Source: Yersinia aleksiciae
Lineage (GTDB): Bacteria > Pseudomonadota > Gammaproteobacteria > Enterobacterales > Enterobacteriaceae
Direction of reading: 5' to 3'
DNA: 64,000 nt
Assembly (NCBI RefSeq): GCF_001047675.1
Contig: NZ_CP011975.1
Location: forward strand, 970,073-1,034,072
Of this stretch, positions 1 through 10,668 are shown one piece after another. Within the stretch, counting starts at the first letter, position 1. Each line of letters opens with the position of its first letter. Both the position numbers and the translations under genes were made by a program. The notes below the pieces were generated by a model that saw only the letters and a list, made by a program, of their open reading frames with translations, was not told the origin of the DNA and did no database searches.

Positions 1-1311
1 GCCACTTTCAGTACCGTAACCGATACCAAAGTTTAGGCTGCCTGTGTTGCGCTCTTTAACTTTATAGGTGACGTCAACTTGATCAGCCGTTCCTGGAACA
101 CGCTGAGTTTCAACATCAACGGTTTCGAAATAGCCTAAACGGTTCAAACGTTCTTTGCCCGCTTCGACCTGATCATTACCTAACCATGCACCTTCCATCT
201 GACGCATTTCACGGCGCAGTACGGAGTCTTTACTGGTGTCATTACCCTCGAAACGAACATTGCGGACATAGAAACGGTTACCCGCATCTACGTTGATATG
301 CAGTTTGACTGTTTTATCAGCATCGTTAATTTCAGGTTGAGACACGACACGCGGATAGGCATAGCCATAACGGCCCAACATCTTTTTGATGTCTTCTTCC
401 ATTCGTGTGACTTTACTGCCGTTATACAATTCACCCGACTCAATCTGGACCAGCTTGTCAGCCTCAGATTGGTGGCCTGCAAGATTACCGCTCACAACCA
501 CGCTGTTAAGCTTGTATTGGTCGCCTTCAGTAATATTGATGGTGATATAGATGCCTTTTTTATCTGGCGTCAAACTCACCTGCGTTGAGTCGATGTTAAA
601 ACGTGCATAGCCGCGATCCAGATAGAAGCTGCGCAGGATTTCAAGATCACCTGCCAGTTTCTGCTTCTGGTATTTACGATCTCCAACCACGTTCCACCAT
701 GGCACTTCATCACGCAATTGGAAGCGCGAGATTAGCTCATCAGTTGTGAAACTGTGGTTGCCGACGATGTTGATCTGCTGAATTTTTGCAGAAACACCTT
801 CGGTAAAGACTAATTTAAGATCGACACGATTACGTGGCAGTGGTGTAACAACAGCCTTCACTGAAGCGCTGTATTTACCCACACTGTAGTAGAAATCTTC
901 GAGTCCTTTTTCAATGCTGGATATAGTGGTACGGTCCAGGGCTTCGCCAACCCGGACGCCAGAGGCTTCCAGATTCTGCTTAAGCATGTCATCTTTCACC
1001 GCTTTGTTGCCGGAGAAAGTGATGCTGGCAATCGTCGGGCGTTCTTTGACTTGAACAATCAGCGTATCACCATCGCGCAGGACGCGAACGTCCTCGAAGT
1101 TGCCTGTAGCAAACAACGCACGGATAGTTTTACCGATGTCATCATCGCTGACGGTATCGCCTACGCGAACCGGCATATTAAGTAACGCCGCACCGACGGC
1201 GACCCGTTGCAGGCCTTCGAAATGAATATCTTTCACTACGAACCCGTCTGCACCGTATACGGTGGCGCTGCCAAACAGCAGCGACGCTATGAGCAACTTT
1301 TTCATCGCCAT
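1..1311 (-). CDS. bamA: Outer membrane protein assembly factor BamA (C-terminal part cut off by window edge)
   Basis: BamA is the central outer-membrane beta-barrel of the BAM complex, which folds and inserts other outer-membrane proteins. About 437 N-terminal codons are present; the gene runs off the left edge, so the barrel domain is missing. The translation starts [20 protein letters not shown], a typical Sec signal peptide with cleavage after the AxG-type site, followed by [16 protein letters not shown], the first POTRA repeat. Further POTRA units follow (for example around [15 protein letters not shown]). The start at 1311 gives the same MAM opening as the E. coli protein as I recall it; an internal ATG at 1305 is the alternative. 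It is the last visible gene of the uppS-cdsA-rseP-bamA run and lies 36 bp downstream of rseP, the classical order. The call is secure. Confidence 0.97.
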   Translation of the reverse strand, partial: MAMKKLLIASLLFGSATVYGADGFVVKDIHFEGLQRVAVGAALLNMPVRVGDTVSDDDIGKTIRALFATGNFEDVRVLRDGDTLIVQVKERPTIASITFSGNKAVKDDMLKQNLEASGVRVGEALDRTTISSIEKGLEDFYYSVGKYSASVKAVVTPLPRNRVDLKLVFTEGVSAKIQQINIVGNHSFTTDELISRFQLRDEVPWWNVVGDRKYQKQKLAGDLEILRSFYLDRGYARFNIDSTQVSLTPDKKGIYITINITEGDQYKLNSVVVSGNLAGHQSEADKLVQIESGELYNGSKVTRMEEDIKKMLGRYGYAYPRVVSQPEINDADKTVKLHINVDAGNRFYVRNVRFEGNDTSKDSVLRREMRQMEGAWLGNDQVEAGKERLNRLGYFETVDVETQRVPGTADQVDVTYKVKERNTGSLNFGIGYGTESG

Positions 1312-1347
1312 CGTTGTTATGCGTTCTTCCTAACCTATCCCCTGCCG

Positions 1348-2724
1348 TTAAAGACGGGAGAAATCATTGAAAAGTGCAAGCCCCATCAATAGCACCAGCA
1401 GAATAGAGCCAATGCGATAACTGAAGTCCTGTACTCGCTCAGAAACCGGCCCACCCTTGAGCTTTTCTATCGCCAGGAAGAGCAGATGTCCACCATCTAA
1501 TACCGGTAACGGGAACAGATTGATAATGCCCAAGTTGACACTGATTAGTGCCAAAAACATCAGGTAATACACCAACCCGTACTCGGCTGAAACCCCAGCG
1601 CCTTGTGCAATAGATATCGGGCCACTCAAGTTATTCAGCTTAACATCACCAGTAATCAGCTTACCCAACATGTTTACCGTCAACCGCATCAACTGCCAGG
1701 TTTTATCCCCAGCTTGGTAGAGTGCCGTGAACGGACCATATTGGCGAATCGTTCTATATTCATCCGGAAGCGGTATAACTTTCGGCACTACACCCGCAAA
1801 ACCTTCACTGCGGTTTTCTCCCACCGATTTTGTATCTGGTATCAAGGTTAAAGACAAGGGGGTACTTCCCCTTTCAATATCTAACACCAGTGGCTTACCG
1901 GGGTTATCACGAACCTGTAAAACAAATGTTTGCCAACGATCCAGTGATTGACCGCCAACTTTAACGATCCTATCCCCTGCTTGTAAACCCGCTTTTTGCG
2001 CAGCTGACCCGGGTTGAACTTCCGCCAGGACCGATTCAATCTGCGGGCCACGAGGAATAATACCCAGAGCAACGACAGGATCTTGCTTATCAGGCTCAAA
2101 TTGCCACTGCCGCAAATCTAACGTCTTTTGCACTATGTTGGCAGCACCAGATGTATCATTGCCAGAACTGAATGGGGCCACACCAACTTGTGTTTGTTTG
2201 TCGCCAATTTTACTGACTAACGCCAAACGAACAGAATCCCAGTCAGGCGTTTCGATACCATCTACAGACTTAAGTTCCATTCCCGGAGAAATATTGGCTT
2301 GTTCAGCAATGGATTGTGGTGAAATATCACCCACGACCGGACGCACACTTGGAACACCAATGATAAACACCAGCCAGTAAGCAATGACAGCAAAAAGGAA
2401 GTTAGCTATAGGACCCGCGCTGACGATTGCCGCACGTTGTAAAACAGTTTTATTATTAAAAGATTGATGGCGAAGCTCCGGTGCAACAGCTTCCACGCGC
2501 TCATCCAACATTTTAACATAGCCACCCAACGGGATTAGGGCGATAACATACTCAGTACCCTGACGATCGGTCCGGCGCCATAGGGCTTTGCCAAAACCAA
2601 TAGAAAAGCGTTCGACACGGACACCACAGCGCCGCGCCACCCAAAAGTGGCCGAACTCATGCACTGTAATTAAGATCCCCAGTGCGATAATAAACGCGGC
2701 AAGGCTCCAGAGTATGCTCATCAT
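1348..2724 (-). CDS. rseP: Site-2 zinc metalloprotease RseP (sigma-E activation)
   Basis: An inner-membrane intramembrane protease that cuts the anti-sigma factor RseA after DegS, releasing sigma E, and also clears signal-peptide remnants. The 458-residue product has the zinc motif HEFGH at residues 22-26 in the first membrane helix, two PDZ-like regions in the middle (around [20 protein letters not shown]) and the second metal-binding LDG motif in [13 protein letters not shown] near the C-terminus. It is slightly longer than the E. coli protein (about 450), with a small insertion near residue 205 ([10 protein letters not shown]). The first of two adjacent ATGs aligns with the E. coli start; an AGGG lies only 3 nt before it, so the second ATG (2721) is possible. 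It lies between cdsA and bamA, consistent with an envelope-biogenesis operon. Confidence 0.97.
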   Translation of the reverse strand: MMSILWSLAAFIIALGILITVHEFGHFWVARRCGVRVERFSIGFGKALWRRTDRQGTEYVIALIPLGGYVKMLDERVEAVAPELRHQSFNNKTVLQRAAIVSAGPIANFLFAVIAYWLVFIIGVPSVRPVVGDISPQSIAEQANISPGMELKSVDGIETPDWDSVRLALVSKIGDKQTQVGVAPFSSGNDTSGAANIVQKTLDLRQWQFEPDKQDPVVALGIIPRGPQIESVLAEVQPGSAAQKAGLQAGDRIVKVGGQSLDRWQTFVLQVRDNPGKPLVLDIERGSTPLSLTLIPDTKSVGENRSEGFAGVVPKVIPLPDEYRTIRQYGPFTALYQAGDKTWQLMRLTVNMLGKLITGDVKLNNLSGPISIAQGAGVSAEYGLVYYLMFLALISVNLGIINLFPLPVLDGGHLLFLAIEKLKGGPVSERVQDFSYRIGSILLVLLMGLALFNDFSRL

Positions 2725-2752
2725 ATTCCCTAAACTCCCCGTCAGCGACGGA

Positions 2753-3601
2753 TTAAAACACTAACAGCATTAAGCAGGCAAATACCGGCACAGCTGCGGT
2801 CAGGCTATCGATACGATCCAGTATCCCACCATGACCAGGAATCAAATGACCACTGTCTTTGATTCCCGCTTCACGTTTAAACATACTTTCGGTCAAATCG
2901 CCGAGTACCGAGGCCAATGCAGCAACCACGGAACAGATTAACAGCTTTTCCGGGATGATATCCAACGGAGCGTATCGACCAAACAACCATGATATCAGAG
3001 CTGATGTCAGTAAACCGCCAATTAATCCTTCCCACGTTTTACCTGGTGAGACTTTAGGCGCTAACTTATGTTTACCGAATAGCTTACCGAACATGTAAGC
3101 CCCAGAATCTGCACCCCACACCAGAAGCATCACATATAACAGCCACCAAGCACCAATATTGTGGTGCTGGTCATAGCCGTACTGGCGCAATGCCACCATG
3201 CCCCAGAAAAATGGAACAATCGTCAGAATGCCGAAAATTATACGTAAGAGACGTGAATCGCGCCAGAACGCAGCAGAGCGAGGGTAAGTAAGCACCAACA
3301 ACAATGCAGCAAGCCACCAGCCCATAGAGAGCCAGAGTGGGACGCTCACTTGTGGAAGATGAGCTGAATGCTGGTAGGCCGGGAGGCTAAGCAGCATCAG
3401 AACAAGTAGAAAACCACAAAGTATGGCTAACCAAATACGCTGTGAACGAGTGGCAAAACCCGCTAATTGACCCCACTCCCAAGCTGCAAGCATACAGACA
3501 AAGAGAGTAACAATAGCAAAACCAACCGGCGGAAGCAGGAACAGTGCACCAATGACAACCGGAATCAAAATCAAAGCAGTTATGAGACGATACTTCAGCA
3601 A
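2753..3601 (-). CDS. cdsA: Phosphatidate cytidylyltransferase (CDP-diglyceride synthase)
   Basis: Makes CDP-diacylglycerol from CTP and phosphatidic acid, the branch-point precursor of bacterial phospholipids, in the inner membrane. The 282-residue product is a polytopic membrane protein with about eight hydrophobic segments, starting at residues 4-30. The CdsA family signature is near the C-terminus: [20 protein letters not shown] followed by GILDRIDS, carrying the conserved Lys, Asp and PGHGG residues that bind Mg-CTP. Length is close to the E. coli enzyme (285). It starts 9 bp after uppS ends and is followed by rseP 28 bp downstream, so cotranscription and probably coupled translation are likely. 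Confidence 0.97.
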   Translation of the reverse strand: MLKYRLITALILIPVVIGALFLLPPVGFAIVTLFVCMLAAWEWGQLAGFATRSQRIWLAILCGFLLVLMLLSLPAYQHSAHLPQVSVPLWLSMGWWLAALLLVLTYPRSAAFWRDSRLLRIIFGILTIVPFFWGMVALRQYGYDQHHNIGAWWLLYVMLLVWGADSGAYMFGKLFGKHKLAPKVSPGKTWEGLIGGLLTSALISWLFGRYAPLDIIPEKLLICSVVAALASVLGDLTESMFKREAGIKDSGHLIPGHGGILDRIDSLTAAVPVFACLMLLVF

Positions 3602-3610
3602 AAGTTCCCC

Positions 3611-4369
3611 CTAGGATGCAGTGGCATCGATAGGTGTAGTTCCCCCGAAGCGACGCTCGCGTTGTGCAAATGCATTCAGCGCACCTTCAAAGACATGTTC
3701 ATCAAAATCAGGCCAGAGTACATCAGTAAAGTAAAGTTCTGCATAGGCAATTTGCCACAACAAGAAATTACTGATGCGATGTTCACCACCGGTTCTGATC
3801 ACTAAATCCACCTCAGATTGCTCATGTAGGCAGATATGCGAGTTTAGCGATTCTTCATTGATATCTGTGGATTGCAGTTCCCCTCGCTGTACTTGTTCAG
3901 CTAAATGGCGCACACCCTGAATAATATCCCAACGCCCACCATAATTAGCAGCAATGTTGAGTTTCAGACCGTCATTATTTGCTGTTAGCGTTTCTGAGCG
4001 ACGGATCCGTTGTTGCAAACGTTCACTAAATCGACTGATATCACCAATAACCGATAAACGAACATTATGTTTATGCAGGCTTTTTACTTCGCTGTCCAGC
4101 GCACGAACAAAAAGCTCCATCAGGGCGGTGACTTCCTGAGCAGGGCGGTTCCAGTTTTCACTACTGAAAGCATAAAGCGTGAGCGCATCCAAATGATGAG
4201 TGGCCGCAAAACTTACCGCGCGACGAACTGATTTCACTCCCGCTTTATGACCGAAAACCCTTAATTTACCCTGATTTTTAGCCCAGCGCCCATTACCATC
4301 CATAATGATAGCAACATGGCGTGGCATCAGGGGCGACAAGTTAGCCCTATCTTCATTTACAGACGACAT
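3611..4369 (-). CDS. uppS: Undecaprenyl diphosphate synthase (cis-prenyltransferase)
   Basis: Condenses eight isopentenyl diphosphates onto farnesyl diphosphate to make the C55 lipid carrier for peptidoglycan and O-antigen. The 252-residue product shows the family hallmark MDGNGRWA with the catalytic Asp24, the SENWNRP motif at about residue 75, and the C-terminal motif RTGGEHRISNFLLWQ used for IPP binding. The function is also named IspU. It heads the uppS-cdsA-rseP-bamA unit. A minus-strand terminator-like hairpin separates it from dxr upstream, so some independent expression is likely. No abnormal residues were noticed. Confidence 0.97.
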   Translation of the reverse strand: MSSVNEDRANLSPLMPRHVAIIMDGNGRWAKNQGKLRVFGHKAGVKSVRRAVSFAATHHLDALTLYAFSSENWNRPAQEVTALMELFVRALDSEVKSLHKHNVRLSVIGDISRFSERLQQRIRRSETLTANNDGLKLNIAANYGGRWDIIQGVRHLAEQVQRGELQSTDINEESLNSHICLHEQSEVDLVIRTGGEHRISNFLLWQIAYAELYFTDVLWPDFDEHVFEGALNAFAQRERRFGGTTPIDATAS

Positions 4370-4431
4370 AATGCGAAATCATTTCCTCAATAAATCAATT
4401 GTTCGTCCCGAACATTAGGCAGTAAGCGCAC

Positions 4432-4460
4432 AAAAAAAGCCGTGTACCAAGTCACGGCTT
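4432..4460 (-). terminator. Rho-independent terminator between dxr and uppS (minus strand)
   Basis: Read on the minus strand, the arms GCCGTG (4453-4458) and CACGGC (4439-4444) form a 6-bp stem with an 8-nt loop, and a seven-T run follows directly (4432-4438). The position, about 100 bp after the dxr stop, fits partial or full termination between the frr-dxr part and the uppS-bamA part of the cluster. Confidence 0.75.
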
Positions 4461-4562
4461 CTTAAGTGACAGCCAAAATAGACGGTTTAAATACCTATTG
4501 GGCCACTAATCAACAGTCTATCTCTCCATCGACGGTGCAGACTATATCATCTCAGCCTTGCC

Positions 4563-5789
4563 CTAACAAATTCCCAAATCAGACAGTAACTCTGAATTAT
4601 TCAGTTTTGCGATGGCTTTCGCAGCTGTATTACGGGCTTTACGATCAATCACCAACACCTCATCCACACTACTGGGTTCTGGCAACGATAAATGCTCCAC
4701 TACCGCTCTATTGATTACCGCAATATCAGTGAAACGAATCTGAGAATCTAAAAATGCCATGACAGAAACTTCGTTTGCAGCATTCAGCGCTGTTGTTGCA
4801 GCCTGCCCTGCGTGACAAGCATCGATTGCCAGTTTCAGACACGGATAACGTTGGTAATCCGGTGTGGCAAAGGTCAGTTCACGTATTTTGCAGAAATCCA
4901 GTGGTGCTACGCCGGAATTAACTCGCATTGGGTAGGCCATTGCATGCGCTATAGGCGTACGCATGTCAGGTGTTCCCATCTGTGCCAGTACACTACCATC
5001 ATGATAGCGCACCATCGAGTGAATGACGGATTGAGGATGTAAAATCACCTCGATTTGTTCTGCGCTGGCATTAAATAACCAACGAGCCTCGATATACTCC
5101 AGTCCTTTATTCATCATTGTCGCGGAGTCGACCGAAATTTTACGGCCCATAGACCAGTTTGGATGAGCGCAAGCTTGATCCGGCGTGACATCCGCGAATT
5201 GCGATAAAGGGGTTTCACGCAATGGACCGCCAGAGCCAGTCAAAATGATGCTAGAAACGCCATTATCACTCAATGAAGAGTAGCCTAATTGGCGCTGAAC
5301 TCTTTCAGGTAAACTCTGAAAAATCGCATTATGCTCGCTGTCAATTGGCAGCAGCTGCGCTTTACTGTTCTTAACTTCATCCATGAACAGTTTGCCGCAG
5401 GTAATCAGTGACTCTTTATTAGCCAGTAATACCTGTTTACCCGCACGGATCGCCGCCAGTGTAGAAGATAATCCTGCAACACCGACAATCGCCGCCATGA
5501 CTTGATCAACATCATCTAACGCAGCCAGTTCACAGGCAGCTTTTTCGCCAAAGTACACTTCGGTTCTTGAACCCTGCTCAGCCAATAGCAGGCGCAGTGC
5601 TTTAGCCGATGTTTCATCGGACATTGCAGCGTAACGGGGAGCGAATTCAAGACATTGCTGAGCCATCTGTTCGACATTACGTCCAGCAACCAAGGCGGTG
5701 ACTTTGAATAATTCAGGATTAGCGCGCACAACACCCAAAGTGCTGTTGCCGATGGAACCAGTAGAACCAAGAATAGTCAGTTGCTTCAT
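4563..5789 (-). CDS. dxr: 1-deoxy-D-xylulose 5-phosphate reductoisomerase
   Basis: Catalyses the first committed step of the MEP isoprenoid pathway, converting DXP to MEP with NADPH. It works upstream of the UppS step encoded next door. The 408-residue product starts [18 protein letters not shown], which holds the NADPH-binding loop. The catalytic region includes the metal-binding motif around [13 protein letters not shown] and the SGSGGPLR loop; the C-terminal motif around [13 protein letters not shown] is also conserved. I chose the ATG at 5789 because the 16 codons upstream (from 5837) have no counterpart in the family and the chosen start lies directly before the Rossmann strand. It is about ten residues longer at the C-terminus than E. 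coli Dxr (398). Also called ispC. Confidence 0.97.
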   Translation of the reverse strand: MKQLTILGSTGSIGNSTLGVVRANPELFKVTALVAGRNVEQMAQQCLEFAPRYAAMSDETSAKALRLLLAEQGSRTEVYFGEKAACELAALDDVDQVMAAIVGVAGLSSTLAAIRAGKQVLLANKESLITCGKLFMDEVKNSKAQLLPIDSEHNAIFQSLPERVQRQLGYSSLSDNGVSSIILTGSGGPLRETPLSQFADVTPDQACAHPNWSMGRKISVDSATMMNKGLEYIEARWLFNASAEQIEVILHPQSVIHSMVRYHDGSVLAQMGTPDMRTPIAHAMAYPMRVNSGVAPLDFCKIRELTFATPDYQRYPCLKLAIDACHAGQAATTALNAANEVSVMAFLDSQIRFTDIAVINRAVVEHLSLPEPSSVDEVLVIDRKARNTAAKAIAKLNNSELLSDLGIC

Positions 5790-5988
5790 GAGAGTGCTCT
5801 GAATAACTGTTTTTATGATAGGCGAGGTGTTAACCATCCTTCATGACAGGCGGTATTATTAATATCCTCGAGCCCAATTTTATGGCGCTTTGTGATTCAT
5901 AACAAATTGGCCGACAGCATATTTCGCCGATAATACATTGATATAATAAAATATTAGATCAGCTAAAAATATTGATTCAGCTAAAAGC

Positions 5989-6013
5989 AGAGCGCCACCT
6001 AAGCAGCGCTTTG
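5989..6013 (-). terminator. Possible terminator or attenuator after frr
   Basis: Just after the frr stop, the minus strand can fold AGCGC against GCGCT around a loop (5991-6010), followed by CTGCTTTT. The stem is short and the T-run interrupted, so partial termination ahead of dxr is the most that can be claimed. Confidence 0.4.
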
Positions 6014-6029
6014 CAATTATGAATGAGGA

Positions 6030-6587
6030 TTAGAAATCCATTAGCTCGGCTTCTTTCGCAGCCAATGCAGCATCAACTTTCTTGATAAATGCATCAGTCA
6101 GCTTTTGTACTTCATCCTGAGAACGGCGATCTTCGTCTTCGCTGATCTCTTTATCTTTCAACAAAGCTTTCACTTTTTCGTTAGCATCACGGCGCACGTT
6201 ACGAATAGAAACACGGCCCTGCTCTGCTTCTGCACGAACAACTTTGATCAGATCTTTACGGCGCTCTTCAGTCAATGCTGGCAGTGGAACACGAATAACG
6301 GTGCCAGCAGAAGAAGGGTTCAGACCCAAATCAGAAGTCATGATCGCTTTCTCAACTGCAGCGCTCAGGCTACGGTCAAAAACAGTCAAAGCCAAAGTTC
6401 GGGAGTCTTCAACAACGATGTTAGCCAACTGGCGCAATGGCGTAGCAGTGCCATAGTACTCAACCTGAATGCCATCAAGAATACTTGGAGAAGCACGGCC
6501 GGTACGGATCTTACTGATATGGTTCTGGAAAGCTTCTAAGCATTTTTCCATGCGCACTTCAGTATCTTTTCTAATTTCGTTAATCAC
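6030..6587 (-). CDS. frr: Ribosome recycling factor
   Basis: Splits post-termination ribosomes together with EF-G. The 185-residue product has exactly the usual family length and is almost entirely helical, with a long three-helix bundle. Conserved segments include [18 protein letters not shown] near residue 23 and the [16 protein letters not shown] stretch near residue 128. It follows pyrH by about 130 bp in the order rpsB-tsf-pyrH-frr typical of gammaproteobacteria. No anomaly was seen. Confidence 0.98.
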   Translation of the reverse strand: MINEIRKDTEVRMEKCLEAFQNHISKIRTGRASPSILDGIQVEYYGTATPLRQLANIVVEDSRTLALTVFDRSLSAAVEKAIMTSDLGLNPSSAGTVIRVPLPALTEERRKDLIKVVRAEAEQGRVSIRNVRRDANEKVKALLKDKEISEDEDRRSQDEVQKLTDAFIKKVDAALAAKEAELMDF

Positions 6588-6719
6588 GTTGTTAACCCTT
6601 GAAAACTGGTTACTTGGCAGGCCATAACTTCAGTATAGCCGGTGAATATACAAACCAACAGTTGCTGGCTAGAGGGGCAAATCTTCAATCGAGATCCCCC
6701 CGACAGGATGGGCAACTGC

Positions 6720-7466
6720 TTATTTAGCGATCGAGGTCACTTCTTTAGTGATCAACGTCCCTTCATTCTCACCCATCACCACGCGACGCAGAGCGCCAGG
6801 CTTATTCATGTTGAAGACGCGAATTGGCAGATTATGGTCACGAGCCAGAGTAAAGGCGGCCAGATCCATAACTTTCAGTTCACGCTCTAAAACGTCCTGA
6901 TAGGTTAGCTGTTCATACAGCGTCGCGTCAGGATTTTTCACCGGATCTGCGGAGTAAACCCCATCGACTTTGGTGGCTTTCAACACAACATCAGCTTCGA
7001 TTTCAATACCACGCAGACAGGCAGCAGAATCAGTGGTGAAGAAGGGGTTACCAGTACCGGCGGCAAAAATCACCACGCGGTTGTGGCGCAGCAAGCTGAT
7101 AGCTTCAGCCCAGCTGTAATTATCACACACGCCATTCAATGGAATAGCTGACATCAGGCGGGCGTTCACATAGGCACGGTGCAGTGCATCTCGCATTGCC
7201 AGGCCGTTCATAACGGTAGCCAGCATTCCCATGTGGTCGCCCACGACGCGGTTCATCCCTGCCTGTGCCAAACCGGCACCGCGGAATAGGTTACCACCGC
7301 CAATGACCACACCGACCTGAATGCCCAATTCGACTAGCTCTTTAACTTCTTGAGCCATGCGATCCAAAACGCTTGCGTCGATACCAAAACCTTCGGCGCC
7401 TTGCAGGGCTTCGCCACTAAGCTTAAGCAGGATACGCTGATATACGGGTTTTGCATTGGTTGCCAT
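6720..7466 (-). CDS. pyrH: UMP kinase
   Basis: Phosphorylates UMP to UDP with ATP in pyrimidine nucleotide synthesis; the hexameric enzyme is regulated by GTP and UTP. The 248-residue product belongs to the amino-acid-kinase fold. It shows the ATP/phosphate loop KLSGEALQG at residue 15, [14 protein letters not shown] near residue 52 and the nucleotide-site motif [16 protein letters not shown] near residue 134. It is a few residues longer than the E. coli enzyme (241) at the ends. The tsf-pyrH gap holds a terminator-like hairpin, so its own promoter upstream of the start is likely. Confidence 0.98.
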   Translation of the reverse strand: MATNAKPVYQRILLKLSGEALQGAEGFGIDASVLDRMAQEVKELVELGIQVGVVIGGGNLFRGAGLAQAGMNRVVGDHMGMLATVMNGLAMRDALHRAYVNARLMSAIPLNGVCDNYSWAEAISLLRHNRVVIFAAGTGNPFFTTDSAACLRGIEIEADVVLKATKVDGVYSADPVKNPDATLYEQLTYQDVLERELKVMDLAAFTLARDHNLPIRVFNMNKPGALRRVVMGENEGTLITKEVTSIAK

Positions 7467-7567
7467 GGTGTTCTGTCCTAAGCAGCAGTAATAATATTGG
7501 GGACTTGACCCTCAGGTGTTCAAGGCAGTGCTTCGCGCTGAAAACTGAGCGGACGAAATTCAGGGTG

Positions 7568-7602
7568 AATAAAATGGAACCGCCTATTGGCGGCCCCATT
7601 TT
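7568..7602 (-). terminator. Terminator after tsf (minus strand)
   Basis: The arms CCGCC (7580-7584) and GGCGG (7589-7593) are extended by AATGG and CCATT on the outside. On the minus strand the hairpin is followed by a T-rich run (7567-7574). It lies directly after the tsf stop at 7608. The hairpin is nearly symmetrical but no plus-strand gene needs it. Confidence 0.6.
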
Positions 7603-7607
7603 TAGCA

Positions 7608-8465
7608 TTAAGACTGTTTGCTCATTGCTGCAACTTCAGCAGCAAAGTCAGTCTCAGCTTTCTCGATGCCTTCGCCCACTTCGAAGCGGATGAAGTTTAC
7701 AACGTCAGCTTTGTTCTCTTTCAACAGATCGCCAACAGTTTTGCTTGGGTCCATAACGAAGTTCTGACCAGTCAGAGAAACTTCGCCGGTGAACTTACGC
7801 ATACGGCCTTCAACCATCTTCTCAGCAATTTCACGTGGCTTGCCGGATTCGATAGCAATGTCCAACTGAATTTGGTGCTCACGAGCAACAACTTCAGCAG
7901 GAACATCGTCTGGCTTAACATATTCAGGCTTGCTTGCAGCAATGTGCATAGCAATGTGCTTAACCAGCTCTTCATCAGCGCCAGTTGCAGCAACCATCAC
8001 GCCGATACGTGCGCCGTGCAGATAAGTCCCCAGAACGTCGCCTTCCAGCGCAGCAATACGGCGAATATTGATATTCTCACCGATTTTAGCAACCAGGTTT
8101 GCACGTTGTTCTTCGAACTTAGCTTTCAGAACGTCGATATCAGCGATTTTGTCAGCCAGAGCTGCATTGATAACTTCTTCGCCGAATGCTTTGAAACCAG
8201 CATCTTTAGCAACGAAGTCAGTTTCGCAGTTCAGTTCCAGAATCACACCAAATTTACCGTCGGCTGAAACTTTAGCCAGGATGATACCTTCAGCAGCGAT
8301 ACGACCTGCTTTCTTGGCAGCTTTAGCCTGACCAGATTTACGCATATTGTCGATGGCAAGCTCGATGTCGCCGTTAGCTTCAACCAACGCCTTTTTACAT
8401 TCCATCATGCCTGCGGCAGTACGCTCACGCAGTTCTTTTACCAAAGCAGCGGTAATAGCAACCAT
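7608..8465 (-). CDS. tsf: Translation elongation factor Ts
   Basis: Guanine-nucleotide exchange factor for EF-Tu. The 285-residue product carries the N-terminal UBA-like domain with the family motif [16 protein letters not shown] at residues 12-27, the TDFVAKD motif at about residue 80 that contacts EF-Tu, and the dimerisation core after residue 140. Length matches the family (about 283). The order rpsB-tsf with a 128-bp gap is standard, and both are normally cotranscribed from the rpsB promoter. Confidence 0.98.
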   Translation of the reverse strand: MVAITAALVKELRERTAAGMMECKKALVEANGDIELAIDNMRKSGQAKAAKKAGRIAAEGIILAKVSADGKFGVILELNCETDFVAKDAGFKAFGEEVINAALADKIADIDVLKAKFEEQRANLVAKIGENINIRRIAALEGDVLGTYLHGARIGVMVAATGADEELVKHIAMHIAASKPEYVKPDDVPAEVVAREHQIQLDIAIESGKPREIAEKMVEGRMRKFTGEVSLTGQNFVMDPSKTVGDLLKENKADVVNFIRFEVGEGIEKAETDFAAEVAAMSKQS

Positions 8466-8518
8466 TTAAATTTCCTCGGTTCTCTTGTGAAGACAAGATC
8501 TCACATTAGATACGCAAA

Positions 8519-8540
8519 GGGGGCCTATAAAAGGCCCCCC
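8519..8540 (-). terminator. Hairpin between rpsB and tsf
   Basis: A strong GC hairpin with arms GGGGGCC (8519-8525) and GGCCCCC (8533-8539). The minus-strand T-run after it is weak (TTTGCG). It probably acts as an attenuator or processing/stability element between the abundant S2 message and the less abundant EF-Ts message rather than as a full stop. Confidence 0.45.
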
Positions 8541-8593
8541 TAACCAACATATTTCAATACCTGGTTAATAAGGGCTCCAGCGAGCCTGACTTA

Positions 8594-9534
<941 letters not shown>

Positions 9535-9540
9535 GCGCGC

Positions 9541-9570
9541 TTTATACCATAAACAGTCACGACACACCAA
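9541..9570 (-). promoter_or_regulatory. Probable rpsB promoter
   Basis: On the minus strand TTGGTG (9565-9570) and TATAAA (9541-9546) are 18 bp apart, followed by a GC-rich discriminator GCGCGCCGGCG. Such discriminators are typical of stringently controlled ribosomal promoters. It would give a leader of ~215 nt in front of rpsB. Confidence 0.55.
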
Positions 9571-9801
9571 CTTTTGTTGCATATAGTGTCGCCACGGCAA
9601 ACGAAAGTTTGGCAGCAAATTGCAGGGCTGGTAACATTGGCGACAGATTTTTTATTAATCGACATTCACCTGTTTTTTTCTGCATCTATGCCCCGAGAAT
9701 TTGGAGTGACAGGTCGGTAGCAAATTCGCCCCTGCCCCTCAAGTACGAAGGTCATATTAATAATGGCGGCTGATATTCACAGCCCCTACGGACACTTTTG
9801 C

Positions 9802-10593
9802 ATGGCAATCTCAATCAAAACACCTGAAGATATTCAAAAAATGCGCGTTGCTGGCCGCTTGGCTGCTGAAGTGCTGGAGATCATTGAACCTCACGTCAAA
9901 CCTGGGGTATCCACCGGTGAGCTCGACCGCATTTGTCACGACCATATCACCAACCACCAGCAGGCCATTTCTGCATGTCTGGGATATCACGGCTTTCCGA
10001 AATCCGTGTGTATCTCGGTTAATGAGGTCATTTGCCACGGTATCCCAAGTGATGAAAAAGTCCTGAAAGATGGCGATATCGTGAATATTGACGTTACCGT
10101 GATTAAAGATGGCTTCCATGGCGATACCTCAAAAATGTTCATCGTCGGCAAACCGACTATTTTGGGTGAGCGCTTGTGCCGCGTGACACAAGAGAGCTTG
10201 TATCTGGCCATCAAAATGGTCAAACCGGGTATCCGTCTGCGCACGCTGGGTAAAGAGATCCAGAAGTTTGTGGAAGCGGAGAACTTCTCTGTGGTGCGTG
10301 AATATTGTGGTCACGGCATTGGCGAAGGTTTCCATGAAGAGCCACAAGTGCTGCACTACGATGCAGATGACGGCGGTGTCGTCCTGCAACCGGGTATGGC
10401 GTTCACCATTGAACCCATGGTCAATGCTGGGGATTACCGCATTCGCACCATGAAAGACGGCTGGACAGTAAAAACTAAAGATCGCAGCTTGTCGGCACAG
10501 TATGAGCATACTATTGTGGTGACGGATAACGGCTGCGAAATAATGACGTTGCGAAAGGATGACACCATCCCCAACATCATAACGCACGAGTAA
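9802..10593 (+). CDS. map: Methionine aminopeptidase, type I
   Basis: Removes the initiator methionine from nascent proteins in the cytoplasm. The 263-residue product starts MAISIKTPEDIQKMRVAG. All five metal ligands of the pita-bread fold are in place at Asp97, Asp108, His171, Glu204 and Glu235. I chose the ATG at 9802: the frame is open for 13 more codons upstream but the E. coli protein starts at this MAIS. It is divergent from rpsB with the S2 leader and promoter between them, and is followed by a strong terminator, so it looks monocistronic. Confidence 0.98.
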   Translation: MAISIKTPEDIQKMRVAGRLAAEVLEIIEPHVKPGVSTGELDRICHDHITNHQQAISACLGYHGFPKSVCISVNEVICHGIPSDEKVLKDGDIVNIDVTVIKDGFHGDTSKMFIVGKPTILGERLCRVTQESLYLAIKMVKPGIRLRTLGKEIQKFVEAENFSVVREYCGHGIGEGFHEEPQVLHYDADDGGVVLQPGMAFTIEPMVNAGDYRIRTMKDGWTVKTKDRSLSAQYEHTIVVTDNGCEIMTLRKDDTIPNIITHE

Positions 10594-10600
10594 TAACGAC

Positions 10601-10624
10601 AAGCCGGCCCCCGCCGGCTTTTTT
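10601..10624 (+). terminator. Terminator after map
   Basis: The arms AGCCGG (10602-10607) and CCGGCT (10613-10618) are followed by a T-run (10619-10624), 8 bp after the map stop. A textbook intrinsic terminator. Confidence 0.9.
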
Positions 10625-10668
10625 ATGGGCTGCATTTTTTATCAGGTATACATTCATCGGGTAAACAT

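Noticed and set aside
7587..8267. 226-residue frame antisense to tsf
   Set aside because: A long shadow of a highly expressed gene with strong codon bias; its composition (Phe/Ser/Asn-rich) and lack of initiation signals argue against coding.
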